Shown one piece after another: positions 10,101-16,225 of a stretch of 21,039 nucleotides of DNA; the first letter of the stretch is position 1, and each line of letters begins with the position of its first letter. The stretch spans positions 1 through 21,039 of IMG/VR virus record IMGVR_UViG_3300020187_000266. One strand, 5' to 3'. Origin of the DNA: a virus. The position numbers were made by a program, and so were the translations under genes. The notes beneath the pieces are model-generated. The model was not told the origin of the DNA and searched no databases. It saw only the letters and a program-made list of their open reading frames with translations.

Positions 10101-13100
10101 CACTACCACTACCACTAGTAACTGGTATACCTGCATTGCCATATGAGTCTGTAAATGCAATACTATAAGTTACGTTACCTAGAGCATCGTTGGTATCTAC
10201 TATATATGTTGCAGTCCATTTGTTAGTATATAGTTCGGTATTAACATAAGATGGCGTATTGTTTACAATTGAACCACCAGAATAGAATGTAACTATTGGT
10301 GACGATATTATTTTATCAGCAATAAATGTAACTATGACTTCATTTCCTGCTACCGCTCTAGTAGAATCTGTATTATTTGATGCTAAATTAACATCTGATA
10401 ATGTTGGTAACGTAGCAGAATCATCTGCGATTGAATCAAATATATATGCCTTTCCTGAGTTATTACCAGATGTTTGAGATAATGCTTCCGCGTCATCTTC
10501 ATATCTTGCACCCACAATAGCATAGTCGCCACTTAGCGAAACTGAGAAACCGAATTGGTCATCGGTTTGGTCTGGGCCAAATGCATTTGGATTATATAAT
10601 GTCCGCATTTGCAAACCAGTTAATGCATCAAATATATATGCAACGCCCGCAGATTGTTGATAATCTGCATTCCAAGGACCTGAATTATATACGTCTTCTA
10701 GATAAGAACCCAAAATAACTCTATTATCTGAAATATCTACTGCATTAGCAAATGCATCTTCTGTAGAATTATTTGGATTATCTATTGTATGCAATCGAGC
10801 CAATGTGTGTGTGTCATACACATATGCTCTACCTTTACCAGAATTTGCATTTTGTGCACCAACTACAAATTTATCACCATCAATTGCAAGACTTGTACCG
10901 AAATAATCCTGGCCACTGCCGCCTGGGTTGAAGATTGGTTTAATAGTGTTACTTGGTATGTGCATTATATATATTGCAGGGGCGAAATCGGTGGTTCTAA
11001 CATATGGAGCACTCCATATTGCATAATCACCAGAAACATCAACATCACGCCCCATTTGATATCTCTGTGTTCTAGATGGATTGTCATATTTCTTGATATA
11101 ATTAGTTGGGTTAGTACCTGTCATGTCATATATATAAACTGCGCCACCATTATTGTTATAACCATCAGTGTTGCTCACATTATATTGTTCTTCATTTGGT
11201 GCACCTACAATTGCGTATTTCCCGTCAATCGCAACAGCATGTCCAAAATTATCATAATTTTCATTTGGACTCGGATGTGGTATATGATGTAGCAACGAAT
11301 AATCACTTCTATCAAATACATAAACAGAACCAGCCCCAGAATATGAAACTTGGGCATGGTCACCACTTGCGCCAACTATGATATAATCTTCAGATATATC
11401 CACTGAATTCCCAAAATTATCATTTGCTTTTCCATTGCCTATTCCATCTGGATTAATAAGTGTATGCAGTAATGCACCAGTCAATGAATTTACTACGTAT
11501 ACAACACCAGAATTGCTTTGATTACTATAATCTTCTGCATATGCACCAATTACTGCTGTATCGCCATGAACTGCTACTGCGTAACCGAAGTAATCATTTG
11601 CTGTACTACCTGTTTCATTGAAATTGTCAATCGTTAACATTGAAGGAGTTGCTGACCAGTTCGGTATCGGCGAAAGTGTTACATTTCCGGTGATATTATT
11701 TGATGCAGTATCTCCCGCGATCCCATCAACATCCGTAAATGTAATACTGTATGTTATATTTCCAGGAGTATCATCTGTATGTACTACGAAACTTGCTTTC
11801 CATGTATCATTAAACGCATTGAGACTTTCGTAAGTTACTGTATTAGTAATGTCATACTCAACTTCATTATTGACAGTTTTAAATGTTACTGTGGGCTGTG
11901 GTATATTTTTTGATGCTTTCATGGTAACACTTACTATATTACCTTCTACTGCATTAGTAGGGTCTTGATTGCTTGAAGAAAGTATTATACTATCTAATGT
12001 TGGGCTTGCACCTACTAATCTTGGCACAGAATCAAATATGTATGCTTTTCCTGATCTACTACCAGATGTTTGGGATAATGCATCTTCATCATCTTCTTCC
12101 CACGCACCACCAATTGCATAATCACCACTTATTGCTACTGAGTAACCGAACTTGTCGCTTTCATGTACACCAAATGCATTTGGATTTGAAATAGTCTGCA
12201 TGTGTGAAAAATCTGTTCTTGAGAATATATATATTTCGCCTGAATTTTCATGTGTATCTACATTCCAAATACCTGCTTGAGATTCTGATATATACGGAGA
12301 ACCAACTATGATATAATCTTCTGAGATATCAACTGAAGACCCAAATCGGTTGCTCGTAAGACTACCCGTGCGAGGATTGTTCAATGTCCCTAGTAATGCG
12401 CCAGTTTCAGTGTTATAAACATATGCGATACCCTCATCGGTAGTATTATTAACTGTATCATCATAATTATAAGCGGTAACTACTGCATGATTGCCCATAA
12501 TTGCAACTTTGGCGCCAAAATAAGAATTCGCTGTCCAACTGGCAGTTGGTGGGGTGATCAAAGATGTTGTATTAGTTACAATGTTATGTATATAGAACCC
12601 GGCTCTGCCAGAGGTACCCCTAGCATAAGGGGCGCCCCATACTGCATAATCACCAGAAACATCAACATCAAGCCCCATATTATATCTAGCAGTTCTGGAT
12701 GGATTGTCATATTTCTTGATATAATTAGTTGGGTTAGTACCTGTCATGTCATATATATAAACTGCGCCACCATTTGCATCACTATCATTGGCTCCCACAT
12801 TATATTGTTCTTCATTTGGTGCACCTACAATTGCGTATTTCCCGTCAATCGCAACAGCATGTCCAAAACGATCATAATGTTGATTTGGACTCGGATGTGG
12901 TATATTATGTAGCAACGAATAATCACTTCTATCAAATACATAAACAGAACCAGCCCCAGAATATGAAACTTGGGCATGGTCACCACTTGCGCCAACTATG
13001 ATATAATCTTCAGATATATCCACTGAATTCCCAAAATTATCATTTGCTTTTCCATTGCCTATTCCATCTGGATTAATAAGTGTATCTAGCAATTCACCAG

Positions 13101-13671
13101 TTGATATATTTACTACGTATACAACACCAGAATTGCTTTGATTACTATAATCTTCTGCATATGCACCAATTACTGCTGTATCTCCGTGAACTGCTAATGC
13201 GTAACCGAAGTAATCATTAGCACTTGTACCAACCGAATTTGGATTGTCAATCGTTAACATTGTAGGAGTTGCTGACCAATTTTGTACACCATCTACACCT
13301 TGACTTGCCGGAATTATCACAGGTCCACGTTTGAATCTACCACGGTTAGAATAAAACATTGTTTGGTCAATTGCTACTGTATTTTCTGATACAATGCCGT
13401 TATCCCATTCACCACGTAAAGGGTTTCCAATTATACCAAAATCAATAGAGTCGTCTGAACTAGGAGATCCAAATTTTTCTTTTGGTTTATTGGGAATTTT
13501 TTTTCTATGACCTGCTCCAATTGCACCGGACAGTTGGTGAGCCTCTGTAATAGAACCACGGTCTGCTATTTCTAAAAAATCTAATAGTTTTCTAACTTTA
13601 ATTTTACTCAGCGTAGTGTCTGGTGAAAATTGCCCTTTAATATCCAACCCATTGATCCGTATCTTTGACAT
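4129..13671 (-). CDS. Giant 3180-residue FG-GAP beta-propeller protein, probable tail fibre or adhesin
   Basis: The ATG at 13671 follows AGGAG by 8 nt and a TATAAATA by 30 nt. Residues 1-130 form a unique N-terminus of unknown fold. Six blocks follow, starting near residues 131, 671, 1198, 1732, 2259 and 2786. Each block holds seven repeats of the FG-GAP type (for example FGYAVAVHGDTAVIGA, FGYSVDISEDYIIVGA, MGREVDVSGDYAIWSAPY), a number that predicts one closed seven-bladed propeller like that of integrin alpha chains. Blocks 1-5 end in a domain of about 100 residues (ending near YSIAFTDSYGNAG) that looks Ig-like. Block 6 is only the propeller and closes the protein (YIFTSL). No signal peptide, membrane segment or enzyme motif is visible. 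D/N-rich loops (NTDGNNNNGG) recall metal sites but are not canonical. The context of tail genes upstream and Mtd-N fibres downstream suggests a virion fibre for host contact. A large cell-surface adhesin made late in infection is less likely. Confidence 0.85.
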   Translation of the reverse strand: MSKIRINGLDIKGQFSPDTTLSKIKVRKLLDFLEIADRGSITEAHQLSGAIGAGHRKKIPNKPKEKFGSPSSDDSIDFGIIGNPLRGEWDNGIVSENTVAIDQTMFYSNRGRFKRGPVIIPASQGVDGVQNWSATPTMLTIDNPNSVGTSANDYFGYALAVHGDTAVIGAYAEDYSNQSNSGVVYVVNISTGELLDTLINPDGIGNGKANDNFGNSVDISEDYIIVGASGDHAQVSYSGAGSVYVFDRSDYSLLHNIPHPSPNQHYDRFGHAVAIDGKYAIVGAPNEEQYNVGANDSDANGGAVYIYDMTGTNPTNYIKKYDNPSRTARYNMGLDVDVSGDYAVWGAPYARGTSGRAGFYIHNIVTNTTSLITPPTASWTANSYFGAKVAIMGNHAVVTAYNYDDTVNNTTDEGIAYVYNTETGALLGTLNNPRTGSLTSNRFGSSVDISEDYIIVGSPYISESQAGIWNVDTHENSGEIYIFSRTDFSHMQTISNPNAFGVHESDKFGYSVAISGDYAIGGAWEEDDEDALSQTSGSRSGKAYIFDSVPRLVGASPTLDSIILSSSNQDPTNAVEGNIVSVTMKASKNIPQPTVTFKTVNNEVEYDITNTVTYESLNAFNDTWKASFVVHTDDTPGNITYSITFTDVDGIAGDTASNNITGNVTLSPIPNWSATPSMLTIDNFNETGSTANDYFGYAVAVHGDTAVIGAYAEDYSNQSNSGVVYVVNSLTGALLHTLINPDGIGNGKANDNFGNSVDISEDYIIVGASGDHAQVSYSGAGSVYVFDRSDYSLLHHIPHPSPNENYDNFGHAVAIDGKYAIVGAPNEEQYNVSNTDGYNNNGGAVYIYDMTGTNPTNYIKKYDNPSRTQRYQMGRDVDVSGDYAIWSAPYVRTTDFAPAIYIMHIPSNTIKPIFNPGGSGQDYFGTSLAIDGDKFVVGAQNANSGKGRAYVYDTHTLARLHTIDNPNNSTEDAFANAVDISDNRVILGSYLEDVYNSGPWNADYQQSAGVAYIFDALTGLQMRTLYNPNAFGPDQTDDQFGFSVSLSGDYAIVGARYEDDAEALSQTSGNNSGKAYIFDSIADDSATLPTLSDVNLASNNTDSTRAVAGNEVIVTFIADKIISSPIVTFYSGGSIVNNTPSYVNTELYTNKWTATYIVDTNDALGNVTYSIAFTDSYGNAGIPVTSGSGSVDIQNIANWSSVASMLTIDNPNSVGASANDYFGYAVAVHGDTAVIGAFAEDASGQSDSGVVYVVNSLTGELLYTLINPDGLANGKSSDNFGYSVDISEDYIIVGASGDRSTTGMYGAGSVYVFNRSDYSLLHHIPHPSPNETYDNFGHSVAIDGKYAIVGAPNEEQYNVSNTDGNNNNGGVVYIYDMTGTNPTNYIKRYDNPSRTQRYQMGRDVDVSGDYAIWSAPYVRTTNFAPAIYIMHIPSNNIKAIYNPGGIGQEYFGTSLAIDGDKFVVGAQNADSGKGRAYIYDTNTLALLHTIDNPNNSTEDAFASAVDISDNRVIVGSYLEDVYNSGPWNTDYQVSAGVAYIFDALTGSELQTLYNPNAFGPDQTDDQFGYSVAISYERIIAGARYEDDADALSQTSGNNSGKAYIFDSIADDSATLPTLSDVKLLSNNTDSTRAVAGNEVIVTFIADKIIGTPVVTFYSGGNSVTNVSTAAQYDIYQNTIDRNSNIWNVRYIVDTNDTKGNVTYSIAFTDSYGNAGIPVTSGSGSVDIQNIANWSATPSMLTIDNPNSVGASANDYFGYAVAVHGDTAVIGAFAEDASGQSDSGVVYVVNSLTGELLYTLINPDGLANGKSSDNFGYSVDISEDYIIVGASGDRSTTGMYGAGSVYVFNRSDYSLLHHIPHPSPNETYDNFGHSVAIDGKYAIVGAPNEEQYNVSNTDGNNNNGGVVYIYDMTGTNPTNYIKRYDNPSRTHRYRMGQDVDVSGDYAIWSAPYTRSDSYSSAIYIMHIPSNNIKAIYNPGGIGQEYFGLSVAIDGDKFVVGAQNANSGKGRAYVYDTHTLALLHTIDNPNNSTGDAFANAIAISDNRVVVGSYLEDVYNSGPWNADYQESAGVAYIFDALTGLQMRTLYNPNAFGPDQTDDQFGYSVAISYERIIAGARYEDDAEALSQTSGNNSGKAYIFDSIADDSTTLPTLSDVNLASNNTDSTRAVAGNEVIITLISDKLISSPIVTFYSGGAIVTNTPSYVNTELYTNKWTATYIVDTNDTKGNVTYSISFTDSYGNAGIPVTSGSGSVDIQSIANWSAHPSMLTIDNFNETGSTANDYFGYAVAVHGDTAVIGAYAEDASGQSNSGVVYVVNSVTGALLHTLINPDGLANGKSSDNFGYSVDISEDYIIVGANNDKSTTGMYGAGSVYVFNRATYGLLHHIPHPSPNEQYDNFGHSVAIDGKYAIVGAPNEEQSGVNYNASDANGGAVYIYDMTGTNPTNHIKKYDNPSRTQRYQMGREVDVSGDYAIWSAPYVRTDSYSSAIYIMHIPSNNIKAIYNPAGIGQEYFGLSIAIDGDKFVVGAQNANAGKGRAYVYDTHTLALLHTIDNPNNSTGDAFANAIDISDNRVIVGSYLEDVYNSGPWNTDYQESAGVAYIFDALTGSELKTLYNPNAFGPDQTSDEFGYSVAISYERIIVGARYEDDAEALSQTSGNNSGKAYIFDSIADDSTTLPTLSDVNLASSNQDSTRAVTGNEVTVTFIADKIIGTPVVTFYSGGATVTNTSSSYVNTERYTNKWTASYIVDTNDALGNVTYSIAFTDSYGNAGIPVTSGSGSVERFADYDWTSISSTLTIDNFNETDSTANDYFGSAVAVHGDTAVIGAYAEDASGQSNSGVVYVVNSSTGALLHTLINPDGLANGKSSDQFGYSVDISEDYIIVGANNDKSTTGMYGSGSVYVFNRSDYSLLHHIPHPSPNEQYDNFGNSVAIDGKYAIVGAPGEEQSGVNYNASDANGGAVYIYDMTGTNPTNHIKKYDNPSRTQRFNMGREVDVSGDYAIWSAAYVRTDSYSSAIYIMHIPSNTIQPIYNPAGVGQEYFGLSVAIDGDKFVVGAQNANAGKGRAYVYDTHTLSLLHTIDNPNNSTGDAFANAIDISDNQIIVGSYLEDETGVTDSGKVFIFDALTGNHTRTIDNINADGSGDSDQFGYSVAVSNEKLIVGARYEDDALGSNSGKSYIFTSL
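7883..8460 (-). repeat. 578-nt identical segment, copy in repeat unit 4
   Basis: Compared by eye base for base with 9485-10062 (offset 1602), no mismatch is seen over 578 nt, while both flanks differ at once (the low-coordinate flank gcgatatcga against gatatctc; the high-coordinate flank aggagttg against tgcaacac). It covers blades 1-3 and the start of blade 4 of the propeller. Identity at synonymous sites marks a very recent copy or conversion. Confidence 0.85.
9485..10062 (-). repeat. 578-nt identical segment, copy in repeat unit 3
   Basis: This is the partner of 7883-8460. Beyond the identical segment, units 3 and 4 diverge in blade 4: unit 3 has the TTNFAPAIY variant and unit 4 the SDSYSSAIY variant. 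The identity therefore does not extend over whole units. Confidence 0.85.
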
Positions 13672-13700
13672 TCTGGTTACTCCTAATTATTATTCATTAG

Positions 13701-13708
13701 TATTTATA
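13701..13708 (-). promoter_or_regulatory. Candidate late promoter TATAAATA for the giant gene
   Basis: The minus strand reads TATAAATA, an exact match to the T4 late promoter octamer, 30 nt upstream of the ATG at 13671. It is followed by an AGGAG ribosome site. It sits directly after the terminator at 13739-13765, as expected for a new late transcription unit. Confidence 0.7.
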
Positions 13709-13738
13709 ATAATATAGCAATTAATATATATTAATATA

Positions 13739-13765
13739 AAAAAGGTACCATAATGGTACCTTTTT
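13739..13765 (-). terminator. Bidirectional intrinsic terminator ending the tail/packaging operon
   Basis: AAAAAGGTACC and GGTACCTTTTT pair perfectly around a 5-nt ATAAT loop, so a T run follows the stem on either strand. It is about 33 nt past the stop at 13798 and separates the seven-gene operon from the giant fibre gene. Confidence 0.85.
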
Positions 13766-13797
13766 ACTTTTACAACTAAATTTATATTTTACTATTA

Positions 13798-14376
13798 TTA
13801 TCTGTAGTATCTTGGTGCCTTTGGTCTTTCTGTGCCTGGAGTACTTTTAAATTTTGCAGGTCCAGTCTTATCTGTGAAGGGGTAAGGCCCAACATAAATA
13901 CCTTTCGGATCATTGCCACCTTTTGTATCTTTCGATGTATTTTTTCTTGGTTTAGTATTTTTGACTGGCCATTTTATAATTTCAGATTCTTCTAAGTCAA
14001 AGTCTGCTATTAAAGCTTCATAAATTTCGTCTTCATTTACTGAATACTCAAGTGGGTTATCACCTGCACTTGGCTTTAGTGTTTTCTTTTGGCGTGAAAT
14101 GGAGTTAGCAGTCTTTTTAGAAAAATCGTCTAAGTCAAGTTCGTCATTAGCAGGTGTTGCTTGATATTCTGCTGCTGCGTCCAGTCTATGTGGTTCATCA
14201 TCGCATCCGCAACTATCATCACATCCACAGCCACTGTCCATTGGTGTAATTTCAACAGTCTTACCTGCAAGTGTTAACATTCTCATTAATTCTTCTGGAT
14301 GCTCAGTACTCACGTTTGTTGTAGTAACGGCTTTTCCGTTATTATCAGTCATAGTTAGGTTATAATGTTTGCTCAT
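13798..14376 (-). CDS. 192-aa protein with CxCxxxCxC cluster, function unknown
   Basis: The ATG at 14376 overlaps the previous stop as ATGA, with GGAG a few bases upstream, so the two genes are probably translationally coupled. Residues 1-45 look like a small folded segment (TEHPEELMRMLTLAGK helix flanked by strands). Then SGCGCDDSCGCDDE places four cysteines at about residues 50, 52, 56 and 58 between acidic residues, suggesting a metal site. The remainder is low-complexity and charged, with a Pro/Gly/Tyr-rich end (GIYVGPYPFTD, PRYYR). No family is recognised with confidence. Its place as the last gene of a tail/packaging operon suggests a virion or head-assembly protein, but this is inference from position alone. 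Confidence 0.75.
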   Translation of the reverse strand: MSKHYNLTMTDNNGKAVTTTNVSTEHPEELMRMLTLAGKTVEITPMDSGCGCDDSCGCDDEPHRLDAAAEYQATPANDELDLDDFSKKTANSISRQKKTLKPSAGDNPLEYSVNEDEIYEALIADFDLEESEIIKWPVKNTKPRKNTSKDTKGGNDPKGIYVGPYPFTDKTGPAKFKSTPGTERPKAPRYYR

Positions 14377-14948
14377 TCTTCATCTCCTGATATAACAGAT
14401 TCGCTTGTTTTTTCATCGGTGTCCATTTGTTCTGATACGTCATCCTGTTTTGGTTTTATACTCAATTCATTTTCTACTGTAACTTCATCTCTTTTACTAA
14501 GAGATTTTAAGAAATTATCAATAAATCCTCTACCATAATTTTCGCCATTATCAGATTCATCGCCATATTCTGGAGTATCTAGCAATGCTTTTTTATCACC
14601 ATCTTCTTCAACTTCTTCGATTGGTTCCCATCCTTCGGGATGAACAGCGATATGTGACATATTCATTTCTAATAGATCAGATAATTGAACTCTTAGGATA
14701 TCAGCGGAAACAGGGTATCCAGTTTTAATTTCTATCTTAGAAACTTTTGTGTTAGCTACATCATCAGAAAAAAACAATGGATTTTTGGTAATAGGTGTAG
14801 TTGCCGTACGCGATATTGAAATCAAATCATACTTACCTAGAAAACGTTCAATACGATTTATATCTTCTTCATTCAATTCTGCTGCGAATCGCAAGGTTAA
14901 ACAACATTCCCTAGTTGACTCTGTTAAATATTCTCTAAAACTTTTCAT
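14373..14948 (-). CDS. 191-aa protein with T4-type capsid-targeting N-terminus, possible internal head protein
   Basis: The reading frame could open at a TTG at 14960, but that codon lies against and partly inside the ribosome site (GGAGAG, 14953-14958). The ATG at 14948 stands at the right spacing and is chosen. This start gives MKSFREYLTES, which fits the capsid-targeting sequence of T4 internal proteins, followed by a leucine-x-glutamate (LTE, residues 8-10) where the T4 prohead protease family cuts. Residues about 14-100 alternate strand and helix in the order of a ferredoxin-like fold (ECCLTLRF; NEEDINRIERFLGKY; LISISRT; VSKIEIKTGY; ADILRVQLSDLL; SHIAVHP). The last 80 residues are acidic and probably disordered. 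Inferred: packaged into the prohead and processed there. The biochemical role is unknown. The packaging neighbours support a head role. Confidence 0.75.
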   Translation of the reverse strand: MKSFREYLTESTRECCLTLRFAAELNEEDINRIERFLGKYDLISISRTATTPITKNPLFFSDDVANTKVSKIEIKTGYPVSADILRVQLSDLLEMNMSHIAVHPEGWEPIEEVEEDGDKKALLDTPEYGDESDNGENYGRGFIDNFLKSLSKRDEVTVENELSIKPKQDDVSEQMDTDEKTSESVISGDEE

Positions 14949-14952
14949 TGGT

Positions 14953-14958
14953 CTCTCC
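14953..14958 (-). promoter_or_regulatory. Ribosome binding site GGAGAG that fixes the start at 14948
   Basis: The GGAG core ends 6 nt before the ATG at 14948. It overlaps the alternative in-frame TTG (14958-14960), which could not use it, so the longer 195-residue reading is rejected. Confidence 0.75.
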
Positions 14959-14969
14959 AATTTATATTC

Positions 14970-15494
14970 TTATTTATCACCATTTGAAGAATCGTTAACA
15001 TTTGATATTCTTCTAAGTAATTCATTTCTATCTATAACAACTGATCCGGAACCATCAATTTCATTTTTATTTGATTTTTGTTCTTGCTTTTCTATCTGAT
15101 GTTCAAGTTTTGCTTTCTGCATCTGCAAATTAATCATCTTTAATTTTCTATCAACTTTGCTATCTTTGGCTTCCATTGCAGTTTTCAACATAGAGTTTGC
15201 AGTTTCCATAAGTTTTGCACCTGCATGTACTTCAACATTCATACCTAATTGAAATAATTCTTCGAATGCACTTAATGCTTTTGTATGAATTTCATCCATC
15301 TCTCTATCATGCTGATTTAAGTCTTGAACCATCGGAAGTGCAGCATCAATCTTATCAGTTGTATCAATCGCCGAATTTAACATAGCAGTTAGTTCGTTTG
15401 ATTGTTCAATCTTTATTTCAGATTCTTTAACATCCACGTGTTCTTCTTCTACTTTTGGTGCTAAGTTAAATGTTTCTTCTAACTTTTTAGTCAT
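14970..15494 (-). CDS. 16: Probable terminase small subunit (gp16-like)
   Basis: The 174-residue product is close in size to T4 gp16 (164). It starts at an ATG after an AGGAT-type site. The N-terminal 50 residues are acidic. Residues about 58-140 are strongly helical and coiled-coil-like (QDLNQHDREMDEIHTKAL; AGAKLMETANSMLKTAMEAK; KLKMINLQMQKAKLEHQIEK), with the ME-TA-x-S-ML / AKDSK pattern that resembles the central helical pair of T4-type small terminases. The tail is polar. Small terminases recognise viral DNA and regulate the large motor subunit gp17, which is not in this window. The adjacent gp4-like nuclease supports a packaging role. The call is by pattern and position. A scaffold or other coiled-coil head protein remains possible. 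Confidence 0.6.
   Translation of the reverse strand: MTKKLEETFNLAPKVEEEHVDVKESEIKIEQSNELTAMLNSAIDTTDKIDAALPMVQDLNQHDREMDEIHTKALSAFEELFQLGMNVEVHAGAKLMETANSMLKTAMEAKDSKVDRKLKMINLQMQKAKLEHQIEKQEQKSNKNEIDGSGSVVIDRNELLRRISNVNDSSNGDK
14971..14978 (-). promoter_or_regulatory. Candidate late promoter GATAAATA inside the end of the gp16-like gene
   Basis: The last codons GAT AAA TAA of the small-terminase gene read as GATAAATA, 23 nt before the ATG at 14948. The position suits an internal promoter for the last two operon genes, but the amino acids Asp-Lys-stop also account for the sequence, so chance is possible. Confidence 0.35.
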
Positions 15495-15503
15495 TATATT
15501 ATC

Positions 15504-15965
15504 CTATTTCTTCTTTCTAGGCTTGCGTACTTTTGGTTTTTTTGTATTTTGGTATATATCACCTTCATTCAAAACTCTGAATTTCATTCCTCTTTTTTTG
15601 GCCCAGGATGTTGCGGCTTCCCATTTTGCATAATTTATTGCAACTTGTGCTTGGTCACCCCTACCCTTTGCAAACTCTAGTTTTGTTTGCGACGATGGTT
15701 TTATTTCTACAAGTTCGGCATGCTTTTTTCCGCTTGCATCTATATATGTTATAACAAAATCAGGAACATATCCTGTAACTTTTCCGGTAAGTGGGTTCTG
15801 ATATGTTATTTTTACAGGTTCACTGGCCCAAGCAACAATGTTTGGATTTTCATCACAAAAATTCATAAATGTATGTTCCCAACTACTTCTAAAAGTAGGA
15901 GTCTTTCCGCCAGCATATTTCTGGGCGTTTTTAATCGGATACTTACCTTGATGAAATTTAGTCAT
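15504..15965 (-). CDS. 4: Head completion protein, gp4-like nuclease of the TnsA type
   Basis: This 153-residue product is nearly the length of T4 gp4 (150) and follows its layout. The N-terminal GKYPIKNAQKYAGG is followed by FRSSWEHTFMNFCDENPNI and W-A-S-E-P. The acidic and lysine residues expected of the nuclease core are all present: E30 in the SWE motif, D69 in PDF (68-70), and E87/K89 in EIK (87-89). The WEAATSWAKKRGMKFRVL segment near residues 113-130 matches the C-terminal part of the family, and a very basic tail (KKPKVRKPRKKK) could bind DNA. In T4 this protein completes DNA-filled heads before tail joining. The start overlaps the previous stop as ATGA. Confidence 0.85.
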   Translation of the reverse strand: MTKFHQGKYPIKNAQKYAGGKTPTFRSSWEHTFMNFCDENPNIVAWASEPVKITYQNPLTGKVTGYVPDFVITYIDASGKKHAELVEIKPSSQTKLEFAKGRGDQAQVAINYAKWEAATSWAKKRGMKFRVLNEGDIYQNTKKPKVRKPRKKK

Positions 15966-16225
15966 TTAATAATCGCTCTTGCAATATATTTATTCGGTTT
16001 TTTTTCTGACATTTTACCAGTAACATACCCATATCGCAAAGCGTTATTAATAATGAATGATCCTAGATCATTGAGTTTAAAATCAGTTGATACTTGATCA
16101 ACTAGATACGAAGCATCAACTCCATATTGTTTGGCGGTTGTTAATATTTGATTGGCAAAAACTTTAGCACGTTCAACCGAAAATCCTTTTTTTACAAGTT
16201 TAGCAACAAGAACATCAATATTCAT
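15962..16225 (-). CDS. 87-aa small helical protein, function unknown
   Basis: The ATG at 16225 overlaps the stop of the upstream gene (ATGA) and is preceded by GGAGG, and its own stop overlaps the next start in the same way. These two couplings make it a real gene despite its size. Residues 1-40 form probable helices (DVLVAKLVKKGFSVERAKVFANQILTTA has a heptad-like spacing). The end is basic (YVTGKMSEKKPNKYIARAI). No known domain is recognised. Position between a tube-like baseplate protein and a head-completion nuclease suggests a small virion or assembly protein. Confidence 0.7.
   Translation of the reverse strand: MNIDVLVAKLVKKGFSVERAKVFANQILTTAKQYGVDASYLVDQVSTDFKLNDLGSFIINNALRYGYVTGKMSEKKPNKYIARAIIK
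15987..15994 (-). promoter_or_regulatory. Weak candidate late promoter AATAAATA inside the 87-aa gene
   Basis: The minus strand reads AATAAATA within codons for Asn-Lys-Tyr, 22 nt before the ATG at 15965. The spacing resembles the other sites in this window, but it is wholly coding and may be accidental. Confidence 0.2.

Larger units (their letters stand above)
4132..13281 (-). repeat. Six-copy in-frame tandem repeat array (1581-1620 nt units)
   Basis: Unit boundaries, placed at the conserved NW/DW at the start of each propeller, are 13281, 11661, 10080, 8478, 6897 and 5316. Spacings are 1620, 1581, 1602, 1581 and 1581 nt, all multiples of three. The last unit (5316-4132) lacks the Ig-like part. 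Copies are highly similar in DNA, not only in protein. The length differences come from the linker and loop regions (for example an insertion giving the QNTIDRNSN segment in unit 3), not from whole blades. Confidence 0.9.

Noticed and set aside
4597-12912. A series of plus-strand open frames recurring once per repeat (near 4597, 6199, 7777, 9271, 10789 and 12487)
   Set aside because: They sit at the same phase of each repeat unit, opposite the coding strand of the giant gene. They are rich in Ile/Cys/Thr and lack ribosome sites. They are antisense shadows copied along with the repeats.
1-13671. CRISPR array or satellite DNA as the explanation of the repeats
   Set aside because: Units are 798 or about 1600 nt long, in frame and protein-coding throughout, with no short palindromic repeats and spacers.
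14949-14960. TTG start giving a 195-residue form (MERPMKSF...)
   Set aside because: The TTG overlaps the ribosome site that serves the ATG at 14948, and the ATG form begins exactly at the capsid-targeting motif.
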